Below are positions 1 through 8,281 of a stretch of 64,000 nucleotides of DNA, one piece after another. The DNA comes from Acidovorax sp. GTDB taxonomy: Bacteria; Pseudomonadota; Gammaproteobacteria; Burkholderiales; Burkholderiaceae_C. The translations under genes and the position numbers were made by a program. The stretch covers positions 1 to 64,000 of the forward strand of contig JAITLO010000042.1 in assembly GCA_031277855.1 (NCBI GenBank), written 5' to 3'. Position 1 is the stretch's first letter, and the number at the start of each line of letters is the position of its first letter. The notes under the pieces were generated by a model that did not search any database, was not told where the DNA came from, and was given only the letters and a program-made list of their open reading frames with translations.

Positions 1-92
1 TGTTGCGAATCCTCGCAATAGCACGGCTATTGCTGCGGTATCGCGCGCGGGGGGCCGCCCCCTTGTATTCCATCCCGCAAAGACACTGGCGC

Positions 93-147
93 GCCGCGAG
101 GAGATCGTAAACACGTTCTAAGAACGTGTTCAAAGTCTCCTCGCGGC
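93..147. repeat. Nested palindromic repeat
   Basis: Outer arms GCCGCGAGGAGA (93-104) and TCTCCTCGCGGC (136-147) are perfect inverted repeats. They enclose a second perfect pair, AACACGTTCT (110-119) and AGAACGTGTT (121-130). The whole folds as one long hairpin with an internal bulge. A related short sequence, AAGAACGCGTTCAAA, follows the recQ stop codon near 40728, which suggests a dispersed short repeat. There is no sign of coding in the first 419 bases. Confidence 0.7.
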
Positions 148-202
148 ACGCCTGCGTAGAGACATTGAACACGCTCTCCACACCGTCTCCTCGGTTGTGT
201 TT

Positions 203-236
203 GCCGCCGGCAGTCTTGGCAGCCGGTGGCTTTTTT
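203..236 (+). terminator. Probable rho-independent terminator of an upstream gene
   Basis: GCCGCCGGC (203-211) pairs with GCCGGTGGC (222-230), with one G-U pair, and six T follow at 231-236. On the plus strand this is a typical intrinsic terminator. It probably ends a transcript that starts left of the window or at its very edge. The sequence between here and the first gene at 420 shows nothing else recognisable. Confidence 0.55.
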
Positions 237-419
237 GCGTGGCCACGCGGGGGGCGCTCAGGGTTACTACCCCATAAATGCGTGCAAAGCCTGGGTTCGC
301 AAAATGCAGATTCCCGTCCGCAGCGGGCTCGCCCACTATGGCGTCTTGTAGGTCAATCAAGCCCGGCATGCATGGTCTTCATGCATTCCCATCACGGGCC
401 CATAACCAGGAGACAAGAC

Positions 420-1400
420 ATGCATGCAAGCACACGCCGCAACCTTCTGCTTTGCGCATTGGCACTGAGCGCAGCCACCACGGCCATGGCCCAGATCGGG
501 GGCAGCAACATCCCCGTGCGTCTGATGGTCGGTTACTCGGCCGGCGGCCCTGTGGACCAGGGCGCACGCCTTTTTGCACAGGCGCTTTCCAAAGAGCTGG
601 GCACACCCGTCACCGTGGAAAACAAGACCGGCGCCAATGCCACGCTGGCGGGCAGCGAAGTGGTGCGCGCCAAGCCCGACGGCAAGACGCTGTGGTTTGC
701 CGCCAGCCCCACCATCACCATCAGCCCCAATGTGATGCGGCAAATGCAGTTCGATCCCGCCAAGGATTTGACGGCGCTGGCCCCCGTGCTGAGCTACTAC
801 AACGTGCTGGTGGTCAACAACAGCGAGCCCTACAAAAACGTGGCCGAGCTGGTGGGCTACGCCAAGGCCCATCCCCAAAAACTCAGCTATGGCTCGGCCG
901 GCATCGGTGGCTCCAACCACCTGGGCACCTTGCTGTTTGCCAAGCGCAGCGGCATTGAGCTGAACCATGTGCCCTACAAGGGCAACGCTCCGGCCATGAC
1001 CGATGTGATCGGCGGCCAGATCAGCATGATGATGGACATCATCAGCACCGCCGGCACCTATATCCACAGCAACAAGGTCAGGGCCGTGGCGGTGACCTCG
1101 CCCAAGCGCAACCCTTCGCTGCCCGATGTGCCCACTTTTGCCGAATCCGGCATCGAAGGCCTCAAGGGCTTTGACGTGGGCGGCTGGTATGGCGTGTACG
1201 CGCCCAAGGGCATGGCGCCCGAGCTGGTGCAGCAGCTGAACAAGGCCATCAACGCCGCATTGGCCCAGCCCGAGCTGAAAAAGCGCTACGCCGAACTGGG
1301 CTATGACGAATGGACGGGCACGCCCCAGGCGCTGAGCGATCGCGCCGCCAAGGAGCGCGCCATGTGGGCCACCGTGACCCAGGGCATAGAGATCAACTGA
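420..1400 (+). CDS. Bug-family tripartite tricarboxylate-type solute-binding receptor
   Basis: This is a 326-residue periplasmic binding protein of the Bug/TctC family, which captures carboxylates or aromatic acids for TctABC-type transporters or for sensing. The ATG at 420 follows AGGAGACA at a good distance and begins a signal peptide of about 22 residues ending AMA/Q. Reading on upstream would add about 98 residues of palindrome-derived sequence, so the longer reading is rejected. Typical family motifs are GYSAGGPVDQGAR near residue 37, the YGSAGIGG stretch, and VPYKGNAPAMTD. No TctA or TctB membrane gene is nearby, so it is an orphan receptor. The ligase gene follows after 2 bases, which suggests an operon importing and then activating an acid. 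The ligand is unknown. Confidence 0.9.
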   Translation: MHASTRRNLLLCALALSAATTAMAQIGGSNIPVRLMVGYSAGGPVDQGARLFAQALSKELGTPVTVENKTGANATLAGSEVVRAKPDGKTLWFAASPTITISPNVMRQMQFDPAKDLTALAPVLSYYNVLVVNNSEPYKNVAELVGYAKAHPQKLSYGSAGIGGSNHLGTLLFAKRSGIELNHVPYKGNAPAMTDVIGGQISMMMDIISTAGTYIHSNKVRAVAVTSPKRNPSLPDVPTFAESGIEGLKGFDVGGWYGVYAPKGMAPELVQQLNKAINAALAQPELKKRYAELGYDEWTGTPQALSDRAAKERAMWATVTQGIEIN

Positions 1401-1402
1401 CC

Positions 1403-2914
1403 ATGGCAGCACGCATCCACCATTTGCTGGAACGCAGTCTGGAACAAGCGGCCGATGCGCCGTTTATCCTGCTGCCCGATCGCAGCCTCAGCTTTGCCGA
1501 TATCTCCCGCCTGGCTGACCAGGCAGAGCAGGAGCTGCGCAGCCTGCAGGTACGCCCTGGTGACCGCGTCATGGTCGTGGCTGAGAACTGCCCCGAACAC
1601 GCAGCGCTGATCTTTGCCTGCAGCCGCATAGGCGCCTGGTCCTGCGGCGTCAACGCCCGCATGGCACCAGCCGAAATCGACGCTTTTGCCCAGCGTGCCG
1701 ATGCGCGCACCGTGTACTTCACGGCCAGCGCCTCCGCCAGTGCGCAAGCCCATGCCCAGCGCTACCAGGCCCTGCCCAGCTGCCTGCCGGGCATGGCCTA
1801 CAGCCCCATTAAGGCTGACAGCCAGCCCGAGACCGGGCCGCTGCAAGCCGAGGTGGCGGGGCTGATCTTTACCTCGGGCACCACCGGCCAGCCCAAGGGC
1901 GTGATGCTGGGCCATGACGCGCTGTGCCACTTTGCCCAGCAGTCTGCCGCGTCCCGCGCGCTGTCGCCAACCGACCGCTGCTATGCCTTTGTGCCCATGA
2001 CGCATATCTTTGGCCTGGCCACCGTCATGCTCACGGCCTTGCAGGCCCGGGCACAGCTGGTGATGCGCCCGCAGTTCGACCCGGCCGATCTGCTGGATGC
2101 GCTGGAGCACCATGGTGTCTCCCAGCTGCAAGGCCCGCCCGCGCTGTTCTCGCGCCTGCTGGCCTATCTGCAGGAGCAGGGCATCACCCAGGTCAAGGCC
2201 CCGGTGCTGCGCTTTGTCTACACCGGCGCCGGCCCGCTGGACATGGCGCTGAAAAAACGTGTGGAGGCCTTGTTCGGCCAGGCCTTGCACCATGGCTATG
2301 GGCTGTCGGAATATGCCGGCTCGGTCCACATCACCCGCATGCATGAATGGCGCCAGGACACCAGCGCCGGCCATGCCGTGGCCGAGGCCGAGGTACAGGT
2401 GACCGACCCGGCCACCGGCCAGGCCCTGCCCTGTGGAGAGCGCGGCGAGCTGTGGGTGCGCGGTCGTGGGCTGATGCCAGGCTATTTTCGCGACCCGGAG
2501 GCCACCGCCGCCGCCATGCGCCCCGGCGGCTGGTATGCCAGCGGCGACCTGGGCGAGCTGGCCGCAGACGGTGCGCTGTGGGTGGTGGGCCGCTTGAAGG
2601 AAATGATCATCCGCTCCGGCTTCAACGTCTATCCGGCCGAGGTCGAGACAGCGCTGAATGCCCATCCCAGCATCGAGCGCTCGGCCGTGGTCGGGCGCAA
2701 GGAGGCCGATGGCAACGAGCAGGTGATTGCCTTTGTGGAGCTACGCCCCGGCTGCCAGCTGGACAAGGCGGCGCTGCAAGCCCATTTGCGTGAGCAGTTG
2801 GCGCCCTACAAGCGCCCGTCCCGCATAGAGACCGTGGCCGCGCTGCCCACCAACCCCAACGGCAAGATCGTGAAACGCCTGCTGCAAGCCCAGGCCGAGG
2901 CACTGCCCTTTTAG
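1403..2914 (+). CDS. AMP-dependent acyl-CoA ligase (class I adenylate-forming)
   Basis: This 503-residue enzyme should adenylate a carboxylic acid and transfer it to CoA. The P-loop TSGTTGQPKG is near residue 156. The YGLSEYAGS adenine-site segment lies near 298, and YASGDLGEL with the GRLKEMIIRSGFNVYP hinge lies near 380-410. The catalytic C-terminal lysine is in NPNGKIVKR near residue 487. The start at 1403 is 2 bases after the preceding receptor stop. A Bug receptor follows 8 bases downstream, so receptor-ligase-receptor look co-transcribed. The substrate could be a medium-chain, aromatic or side-chain acid; the sequence alone does not decide. Confidence 0.88.
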   Translation: MAARIHHLLERSLEQAADAPFILLPDRSLSFADISRLADQAEQELRSLQVRPGDRVMVVAENCPEHAALIFACSRIGAWSCGVNARMAPAEIDAFAQRADARTVYFTASASASAQAHAQRYQALPSCLPGMAYSPIKADSQPETGPLQAEVAGLIFTSGTTGQPKGVMLGHDALCHFAQQSAASRALSPTDRCYAFVPMTHIFGLATVMLTALQARAQLVMRPQFDPADLLDALEHHGVSQLQGPPALFSRLLAYLQEQGITQVKAPVLRFVYTGAGPLDMALKKRVEALFGQALHHGYGLSEYAGSVHITRMHEWRQDTSAGHAVAEAEVQVTDPATGQALPCGERGELWVRGRGLMPGYFRDPEATAAAMRPGGWYASGDLGELAADGALWVVGRLKEMIIRSGFNVYPAEVETALNAHPSIERSAVVGRKEADGNEQVIAFVELRPGCQLDKAALQAHLREQLAPYKRPSRIETVAALPTNPNGKIVKRLLQAQAEALPF

Positions 2915-2922
2915 GAGACCCC

Positions 2923-3912
2923 ATGCCTTCCCACGCTATGTCCCTGAACCGCCGCCAACTGCTGGCCGCAGCCGCGCTCAGCCCCCTGGGCGCCACTGCC
3001 TGGGCCCAGACCAGCCCCTGGCCAGCCAGGGCAGTGAAATTCACCGTGCCTTTTCCTCCCGGTGGCCCGGTGGACACCACGGCACGCATCTTCACGCAAA
3101 AGCTGTCCACGATGTGGAACCAGCCCACCATCGTCGACAACCGCGCCGGTGCGGGCGGCGTGGTGGGCGCGGCGGCCGCAGCCAAGGAGCCTGCCGACGG
3201 CTACAACTTCTTCGTGGCCTCCATCCACCATGCCGTCAACCCCTGGCTGATGGGCAAGCTGTCTTATGACATTGAAAAAGACTTTGCACCCGCCAGCTTT
3301 GCAGCCATGTTCCCGGTGTTTCTGGTGGCCCATCCCTCGGTGCCGGTGAACAACGTCAAGGAGCTGATTGCCCTGTCCAAAAAGGGCACGGTGCTCAGCT
3401 ACGGTTCCTCGGGCAATGGCGGCGGCACCCACCTGGCCGGCGAGCTGTTCAATATGGAGGCCGGCACCCAGCTGCAGCACATTCCCTACAAGGGCAGCGC
3501 ACCCGCCATGACCGATTTGCTGGGCGGGCAAATTCAGCTGATGTTTGCCGATGCCCCGTCGGCCCTGCAGCACATCAAGACCGGCCGCATCAAGGTGCTG
3601 GGCGTGGCCAGCAAAAAACGCTCGGACATGCTGCCCCAGGTGCCAACGATTGCCGAATCCGGCGGCCTGCCCCACTACGAGGCCTATTCATGGGCCGCGC
3701 TGTTTGCGCCGGCCAAGACGCCGGAAGCCGTGCTGGCCAAGCTGAACGCCGACTTCAACCAGGCCTTGAGCGACCCGGCCGTGAAGGCCCGCCTGCTCGA
3801 GGCCGGTGCCGAAGGCGATCCGGGTACGGCCGAAGACCTGCGCCAGCGCCTGAAAAGCGAGCTGCAGAAATGGAAGAAGGTGATACAGACCGCGGGCATC
3901 AAGGCCGGCTGA
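2923..3912 (+). CDS. Bug-family solute-binding receptor
   Basis: This second Bug/TctC periplasmic receptor has 329 residues. The N-terminus MSLNRRQLLAAAALSPLGA, with an internal RR, resembles a Tat-type or long Sec signal, cleaved after AWA. The ATG at 2923 follows AGGAGACCCC; ATG at 2938 is a possible alternative. FTVPFPPGGPVDTTARI and HIPYKGSAPAMTD are family signatures. It closes the receptor-ligase-receptor operon, and a terminator-like hairpin follows at 3944. It differs clearly from the receptor at 420, so it is not a recent duplicate and may bind another ligand. Confidence 0.9.
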   Translation: MPSHAMSLNRRQLLAAAALSPLGATAWAQTSPWPARAVKFTVPFPPGGPVDTTARIFTQKLSTMWNQPTIVDNRAGAGGVVGAAAAAKEPADGYNFFVASIHHAVNPWLMGKLSYDIEKDFAPASFAAMFPVFLVAHPSVPVNNVKELIALSKKGTVLSYGSSGNGGGTHLAGELFNMEAGTQLQHIPYKGSAPAMTDLLGGQIQLMFADAPSALQHIKTGRIKVLGVASKKRSDMLPQVPTIAESGGLPHYEAYSWAALFAPAKTPEAVLAKLNADFNQALSDPAVKARLLEAGAEGDPGTAEDLRQRLKSELQKWKKVIQTAGIKAG

Positions 3913-3943
3913 CTGCAGCTTCCCGCGAGGCTTTCTATGACAC

Positions 3944-3967
3944 AGGCAGCATCGCGCTGCCTTTTTT
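3944..3967 (+). terminator. Rho-independent terminator after the receptor-ligase operon
   Basis: AGGCAGC (3944-3950), loop ATCGC, GCTGCCT (3956-3962), then a run of T to 3967. It lies 31 bases after the stop of the second Bug receptor and ends the plus-strand operon before the convergent gene. Confidence 0.75.
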
Positions 3968-4021
3968 CATCCCCGCCCTCAATGGTGCTCCAGCGTGCGC
4001 CGAGTGCCGGAGGCGCAGCCC

Positions 4022-4999
4022 CTAATCCAGCGTGATGCCCAGCTCCCGGATAAAGGCTTTCTCGCGTGCGGTCTGGGCCACGGCGTAGCGGCTGTATTCC
4101 TCGTGGCCCATGTACACCGGCATCTGGTCATTCAGCTCCAGCGAGCGGGCAAAGTCCGCATTGCCCATGGCATGGCGGAACGCGTCATGCAGGCGCTGGA
4201 CCACGGCCGGTTTCATGCCCTTGGGGCCAGCCAGACCGATGGGCGAATCCACCACCAGGTCATAGCCCAGCTCCTTGAGCGTGGGCACCTGGGGAAAGCG
4301 CTGGAGGCGGGCCTGACTCATGCTGGCCAGCACCCTGGCCTTGCCGGCCTGGACCATGGGGCCCCAGCCCGGGTCGGAGATCACATCCAGATGCCCACCC
4401 AGCAACGCCGCCGTGGTTTCCGCTCCGCCCTTGAAGGGCACAAACGTCATCTGGAGTCCGGTATCGCGCAGCAAGCGCGCCATGGCGATATGGCCGCCGC
4501 TGCCTATGCCAGTGGAGCCAAAGCTGATGGCCCCAGGCCTTGCCTTGGCATCGGCCAGCAAGTCCTGGAGCGTCTTCCAGGGTGCGTCCTGCTTGACGAC
4601 AATGCCTGTGGCAAAACCCGTCAGGTTGATCAGATAGGTGAAGTCCTTGGCCGGATCAAAGTTCACCTTGGTCAGGGCGGGCTGGCGGAACAATGTGGCC
4701 ACCACCAAGGCAATCGTATAGCCGTCGGGCTGGGCCGTTTGCGCCATCAGCGCCGGCCCCAGCGTCCCCCCAGCGCCGGGGCGGTTGAGCACCACAATAG
4801 GCTGTCCCAGTTCCTTGCTCGCCACCTGGGCCAGGATGCGCATCTGCACATCGGACTGCCCACCCGGAGGAAAAGGCAGTATGAGCGTGATCGGCTTGGT
4901 GGGATAGCCGCTGGCGGATGCGACCCGGCTTGCCAGGGCCGCGAGGCCTGCGAGCAAAAGCGATCTGCGCCGCAGGCGGCTGTGGGCAAAATTCGGCAT
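4022..4999 (-). CDS. Bug-family solute-binding receptor
   Basis: This third Bug/TctC receptor (325 residues) runs convergent to the first operon. The ATG at 4999 is chosen because GGAGACCACC lies just upstream and a signal peptide with RLRRRSLLLAGLAALASR follows directly, cleaved around ASA. The longer reading frame to 5203 lacks a signal. Motifs include LILPFPPGGQSD near residue 32 and the VPFKGGAETTAAL segment. It stands alone with no membrane transport partner. The divergent DUF35/thiolase-like pair begins 328 bases away, so it could deliver or sense the substrate of that pathway. Confidence 0.88.
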   Translation of the reverse strand: MPNFAHSRLRRRSLLLAGLAALASRVASASGYPTKPITLILPFPPGGQSDVQMRILAQVASKELGQPIVVLNRPGAGGTLGPALMAQTAQPDGYTIALVVATLFRQPALTKVNFDPAKDFTYLINLTGFATGIVVKQDAPWKTLQDLLADAKARPGAISFGSTGIGSGGHIAMARLLRDTGLQMTFVPFKGGAETTAALLGGHLDVISDPGWGPMVQAGKARVLASMSQARLQRFPQVPTLKELGYDLVVDSPIGLAGPKGMKPAVVQRLHDAFRHAMGNADFARSLELNDQMPVYMGHEEYSRYAVAQTAREKAFIRELGITLD

Positions 5000-5327
5000 G
5001 GTGGTCTCCTGGTTGTGGTGATCCCTGGCGTGGCCAGGCCGTGCTTGGGCGGCCCGCGCCGAGCGCATGAGAAAAGCGTGGTGACCGCGCACAGACCCTG
5101 GCCGATCACAGAACGGCCATCGCCGCCAAGCCATTCTGGTCAGGCCGATTGCCTCCAGCTTTGTGAATGGCGAAGCACGACTTTCACGCCGCCCAAGCCG
5201 CACAAACCCTGGGGTGGCAGCCGGATAGCTCGCATGCCGTGAAGACGGTGTTTCAGATTCACGAATTGAGGCCGGGGCGCTATGCAGGCATGCTGGTCAC
5301 AGAACAAGGAGACCGGGAGCCTCACCC
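5000..5327. other. Divergent intergenic region without a gene
   Basis: This 328-base stretch lies between the minus-strand Bug receptor and the plus-strand DUF35 gene, and must hold both promoters. A GGAG at 5316-5319 sits about 8 bases before the DUF35 start and is its likely ribosome site. I see no convincing palindrome, repeat or small gene. Confidence 0.5.
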
Positions 5328-5717
5328 ATGCATTTAAGTGCACAGACCCATTACCAGGCCGAGCTGGACGCCGGCCGCTTTGCCATCCAGCAATGCACGG
5401 CCTGCAAGCAGCATGTGTTCACCCCGCGTGAGCTGTGCACGCATTGCGGCGCCAGCCCGCTGCGCTGGGTGCGTCCCAGCGGCCAGGGCACGGTGTATTC
5501 CACCACCACCATTGCTCGCAAGCCCGAAGCCGGTGGTGACTACAACGTGGCGCTGATCGATCTGGACGAAGACGTGCGCATGATGGGCCGCGTCGAAGGC
5601 CTGGCGCCCGAGCACGTGCAGATCGGCATGCGCGTCAGCGCCCAGGTGATGCAACACAACGGCAAGGGGCTGGTCGTATTCCACCCTGCAGCCAGCGCCC
5701 CGGGAGACGTCGCATGA
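5328..5717 (+). CDS. DUF35 zinc-ribbon/OB-fold acyl-CoA-associated protein
   Basis: This 129-residue protein has an N-terminal rubredoxin-like zinc ribbon with cysteines at about 23, 26, 37 and 40 (CTAC...CTHC). The OB-fold DUF35 domain covers roughly residues 50-120. Such proteins form obligate complexes with thiolase-like partners, for example BbsA with BbsB in benzylsuccinate beta-oxidation, or the DUF35 domain of ChsH2 with the Ltp2 aldolase in steroid degradation. Its stop overlaps the next gene by 4 bases (ATGA), which implies translational coupling and a fixed stoichiometry with the thiolase-like protein. The exact substrate is not readable from sequence. Confidence 0.88.
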   Translation: MHLSAQTHYQAELDAGRFAIQQCTACKQHVFTPRELCTHCGASPLRWVRPSGQGTVYSTTTIARKPEAGGDYNVALIDLDEDVRMMGRVEGLAPEHVQIGMRVSAQVMQHNGKGLVVFHPAASAPGDVA

Positions 5718-6928
5718 GCCCCGCTTTTCAAGTACCCCGGTCCAGCCTGGACGCTGCCGCAGTCAACCGCGCCCTGCGCGGCAAGGTGGCCATTGCCGGC
5801 GCCGCCACCTATGGCTGTGGTGAAGCCCCCGGCATGGACGATATGACGCTGCTGGTGCGCGCCGCCCACGCGGCCGTGGCCGATGCTGGCCTGACCATGC
5901 AGAACATCGACGGCATTGCCACCTGCAGCGTCACGGCCAGCATGTGGGCCATGCCCGTGATCGAGCACTTGGGTATCAACCCCACATACATCGACGGCAC
6001 CATGCTGGGCGGCAGCAGCTTTGTGGCCCATTTGCTGCCCGCCATGCGCGCCCTGGAGGCCGGCCAGTGCAAGGCTGTGCTGATCTGCTACGGCAGCGCC
6101 CAGCGCTCCGGCGCCGCAGGCCGCAAGGACATCGTGGCCGCGCGCCGCACCATGGACCCCCAGCCCTTTGAGCACCCCTATGACCCGCTGCTGCCGGCCT
6201 CGGCCTACGCGCTGGCGGCCCAACGCCATATGCACCAGTACGGCACCACGCGCGAGCAGCTGGCCGAGGTGGCAGTGGCGGCCCGTGCCTGGGCCCAGCT
6301 CAACCCCGAGGCCTTTATGCGCGACCCGCTCACCATCGACGAGGTGCTGAAGGCCCGCATGGTCTCCAGCCCCTTGGGGGTGCGCGACTGCTGCCTGGTC
6401 ACCGATGGGGCCGGCGCCATCGTGCTCACCCGTGCGGACCGCGCCAAGGACCTGGCCCAGCCCCCGGTCTACATCCTGGGCAATGCCACGGCCTGCTGGA
6501 ACCGCCAGATCTCCTGCATGCCCGATCTGACCGTGACCTCGGCCACGCAATCCGGCCAGCAGGCCTTTGCCATGGCGGGGCTGACACCAGCCGATATGGA
6601 CATGGCCCAGCTGTATGACGCCTTCACCATCAACACCATCTTGTTCCTGGAAGACCTGGGCTTTTGCAAAAAGGGCGAAGGCGGCGCCTTTGTGCAAGGT
6701 GGTGCCATTGCCCCGGGCGGCCGCCTGGCCGTGAACACCAATGGCGGTGGACTGTCCTGCGTACACCCCGGCATGTATGGCGTCTTCCTGCTGATCGAGG
6801 CCGTGCGCCAACTGCGTGGCCAGGCCGGCCAGCGCCAGCTGGAGCGCCACCGCACGGCCGTGGTGCATGGCAATGGCGGCACGCTGTCCAGCCAAGCCAC
6901 GGCGGTTCTTGGGAACTTCACCCCCTGA
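5714..6928 (+). CDS. Thiolase-fold protein (SCP2-thiolase/Ltp2-like) paired with DUF35 protein
   Basis: This 404-residue thiolase-superfamily protein should cleave or form a C-C bond in an acyl-CoA. The usual nucleophile segment (Cys-Ala-Ser-Gly type) reads LGGSS at residues 98-102, with no cysteine. Other family marks are present: YDAFT at 301-305, NTNGGGLSC with Cys349 and His351, and His385 in HGNGG. Loss of the nucleophile combined with a DUF35 partner is the pattern of Ltp2-type retro-aldolases, so retro-aldol cleavage is as likely as thiolysis. It overlaps the DUF35 gene by 4 bases. Its TGA lies inside the first bases of a 3-prime-end repeat. Confidence 0.82.
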   Translation: MSPAFQVPRSSLDAAAVNRALRGKVAIAGAATYGCGEAPGMDDMTLLVRAAHAAVADAGLTMQNIDGIATCSVTASMWAMPVIEHLGINPTYIDGTMLGGSSFVAHLLPAMRALEAGQCKAVLICYGSAQRSGAAGRKDIVAARRTMDPQPFEHPYDPLLPASAYALAAQRHMHQYGTTREQLAEVAVAARAWAQLNPEAFMRDPLTIDEVLKARMVSSPLGVRDCCLVTDGAGAIVLTRADRAKDLAQPPVYILGNATACWNRQISCMPDLTVTSATQSGQQAFAMAGLTPADMDMAQLYDAFTINTILFLEDLGFCKKGEGGAFVQGGAIAPGGRLAVNTNGGGLSCVHPGMYGVFLLIEAVRQLRGQAGQRQLERHRTAVVHGNGGTLSSQATAVLGNFTP

Positions 6929-7017
6929 GTCGCTGCGCGCCTTCCCCCTCTCTCGCTTACGCGGGAGGGGGACGACACCCTCGGTGCGGGGCGGCCCTTC
7001 CTCGGTGTCCCTGACTT
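6922..7017 (+). repeat. 3-prime-end palindromic repeat, copy 1
   Basis: This is the first of eight copies in the window. The unit starts CCCCCTGAG, has a short GCTGCGC stem, then a strong hairpin (TCCCCCTCTCTCGC against GCGGGAGGGGGA). It ends GCGGGGCGGCCCTT...CGGTGTC. In every copy the CCCCCTGAG end touches the 3-prime end of a gene. Here the TGA in that motif is itself the stop codon of the thiolase-like gene. The role is unknown; termination, mRNA protection and a REP-like mobile origin are all possible. Confidence 0.75.
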
Positions 7018-7120
7018 TGGGTCACGCCAGTTTTGTACTTCACGGGCATCACTTGTTTGGTGGTTTTCAAAGCGACCCACTGGGCAAGACATGCCAACCC
7101 TGAAACAAGGAATAAATCAC

Positions 7121-8281
7121 ATGATTCGCGACCCCGAAACCCTTGAAGCCCTGCTCGACAGCGTGCGCCGCTTTGTGCGCGAGCGCCTGGTGCCCGCCGA
7201 AAACGAGGTGGCCGATACCGACGAAATCCCCGAAGCCATCGTGCAGGAGATGCGCGATCTGGGCCTGTTTGGCCTGACCATTCCCGAGCGCTTTGGCGGC
7301 TTGGAGCTGACCATGGAGGAAGAAGTGCGCGTGCTGCTGGAACTGTGCCAGACCGCGCCGGCTTTTCGCTCCGTCATCGGCACCACCGTGGGCATTGGCT
7401 CGCAAGGCATTTTGATGGATGGCACGCCCGAGCAGCAGGCGCAGTGGCTGCCCAAGCTGGCCACCGGTGAGGTCATGGCCTCGTTCGCACTGACCGAGCC
7501 CGAGGCCGGCTCGGATGCAGCCTCGCTGCGCACCACGGCCATCAAGAACGGCGACCACTACATCGTCAACGGCACCAAGCGCTTCATCACCAATGCGCCC
7601 CATGCCGGCATGTTCACGCTGATGGCCCGCACCAACCCCGAGGACAAGGGTGCGGGCGGTGTCTCCTCCTTCATCGTCGATGCCCAATCCCCCGGCATCA
7701 GCTTTGGCAAATACGACAAAAAAATGGGCCAGCGCGGCGCCCATACCTGCGATGTGATCTTTGACAACGTCAAGGTGCCGGCCGCCAACCTCATCGGCCT
7801 GCAGGAAGGCAAGGGCTTCAAGACCGCCATGAAGGTGCTGGAAAAAGGCCGCATCCACATTGCCGCCGTGGCCGTGGGCTGCGCCAAGCGCATTCTGCGT
7901 GACGCCCTGCAATACGCGCTGGAGCGCAAGCAGTTCGGCCAGGCGATTTGCGACTTTCAGCTGGTGCAGGCCATGCTGGCCGACAGCCAGGCCGAGCTGT
8001 ATGCCGCCGAGTGCATGACGATTGACGCCGCCCGCCGCCGCGACGACGGTTGCAATGTCTCCACCGAGGCTTCCAGCGCCAAGATGTTTGCCACCGAAAT
8101 GTGTGGCCGCGTGGCCGACCGAGCGGTGCAAATTCTGGGCGGCTCGGGCTATATGTCGGAATACGGCATAGAGCGCTTTTACCGTGATGTGCGCCTGTTC
8201 CGCCTGTACGAAGGCACAACGCAGATCCAGCAGATCATCATCGCCCGCAACATGGTGCGCGAAGCCCGCGCCAACGCATGA
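7121..8281 (+). CDS. Acyl-CoA dehydrogenase
   Basis: This 386-residue FAD enzyme should introduce an alpha-beta double bond into an acyl-CoA and pass electrons to ETF. FALTEPEAGSDAAS near residue 124 is the flavin and substrate signature, and the catalytic base is Glu364 in YEGTTQIQQ. The start at 7121 is preferred because AAGGA lies 10 bases upstream; an ATG at 7091 would add ten residues without a ribosome site. Its stop overlaps the thioesterase start by 4 bases. With the ligase and thiolase-like genes it makes up most of a beta-oxidation-like route. Hydratase and hydroxyacyl dehydrogenase steps are not in the window. Confidence 0.9.
   Translation: MIRDPETLEALLDSVRRFVRERLVPAENEVADTDEIPEAIVQEMRDLGLFGLTIPERFGGLELTMEEEVRVLLELCQTAPAFRSVIGTTVGIGSQGILMDGTPEQQAQWLPKLATGEVMASFALTEPEAGSDAASLRTTAIKNGDHYIVNGTKRFITNAPHAGMFTLMARTNPEDKGAGGVSSFIVDAQSPGISFGKYDKKMGQRGAHTCDVIFDNVKVPAANLIGLQEGKGFKTAMKVLEKGRIHIAAVAVGCAKRILRDALQYALERKQFGQAICDFQLVQAMLADSQAELYAAECMTIDAARRRDDGCNVSTEASSAKMFATEMCGRVADRAVQILGGSGYMSEYGIERFYRDVRLFRLYEGTTQIQQIIIARNMVREARANA

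Noticed and set aside
126..419. N-terminal extension of the first Bug receptor
   Set aside because: It reads through a palindrome and a terminator hairpin and would bury the signal peptide. The ATG at 420 has a proper ribosome site.
3995..5242. Long plus-strand frame (415 codons) opposite the third Bug receptor
   Set aside because: It mirrors a gene with signal peptide and family motifs on the other strand. High GC creates long antisense frames, and no recognisable domain appears in it.
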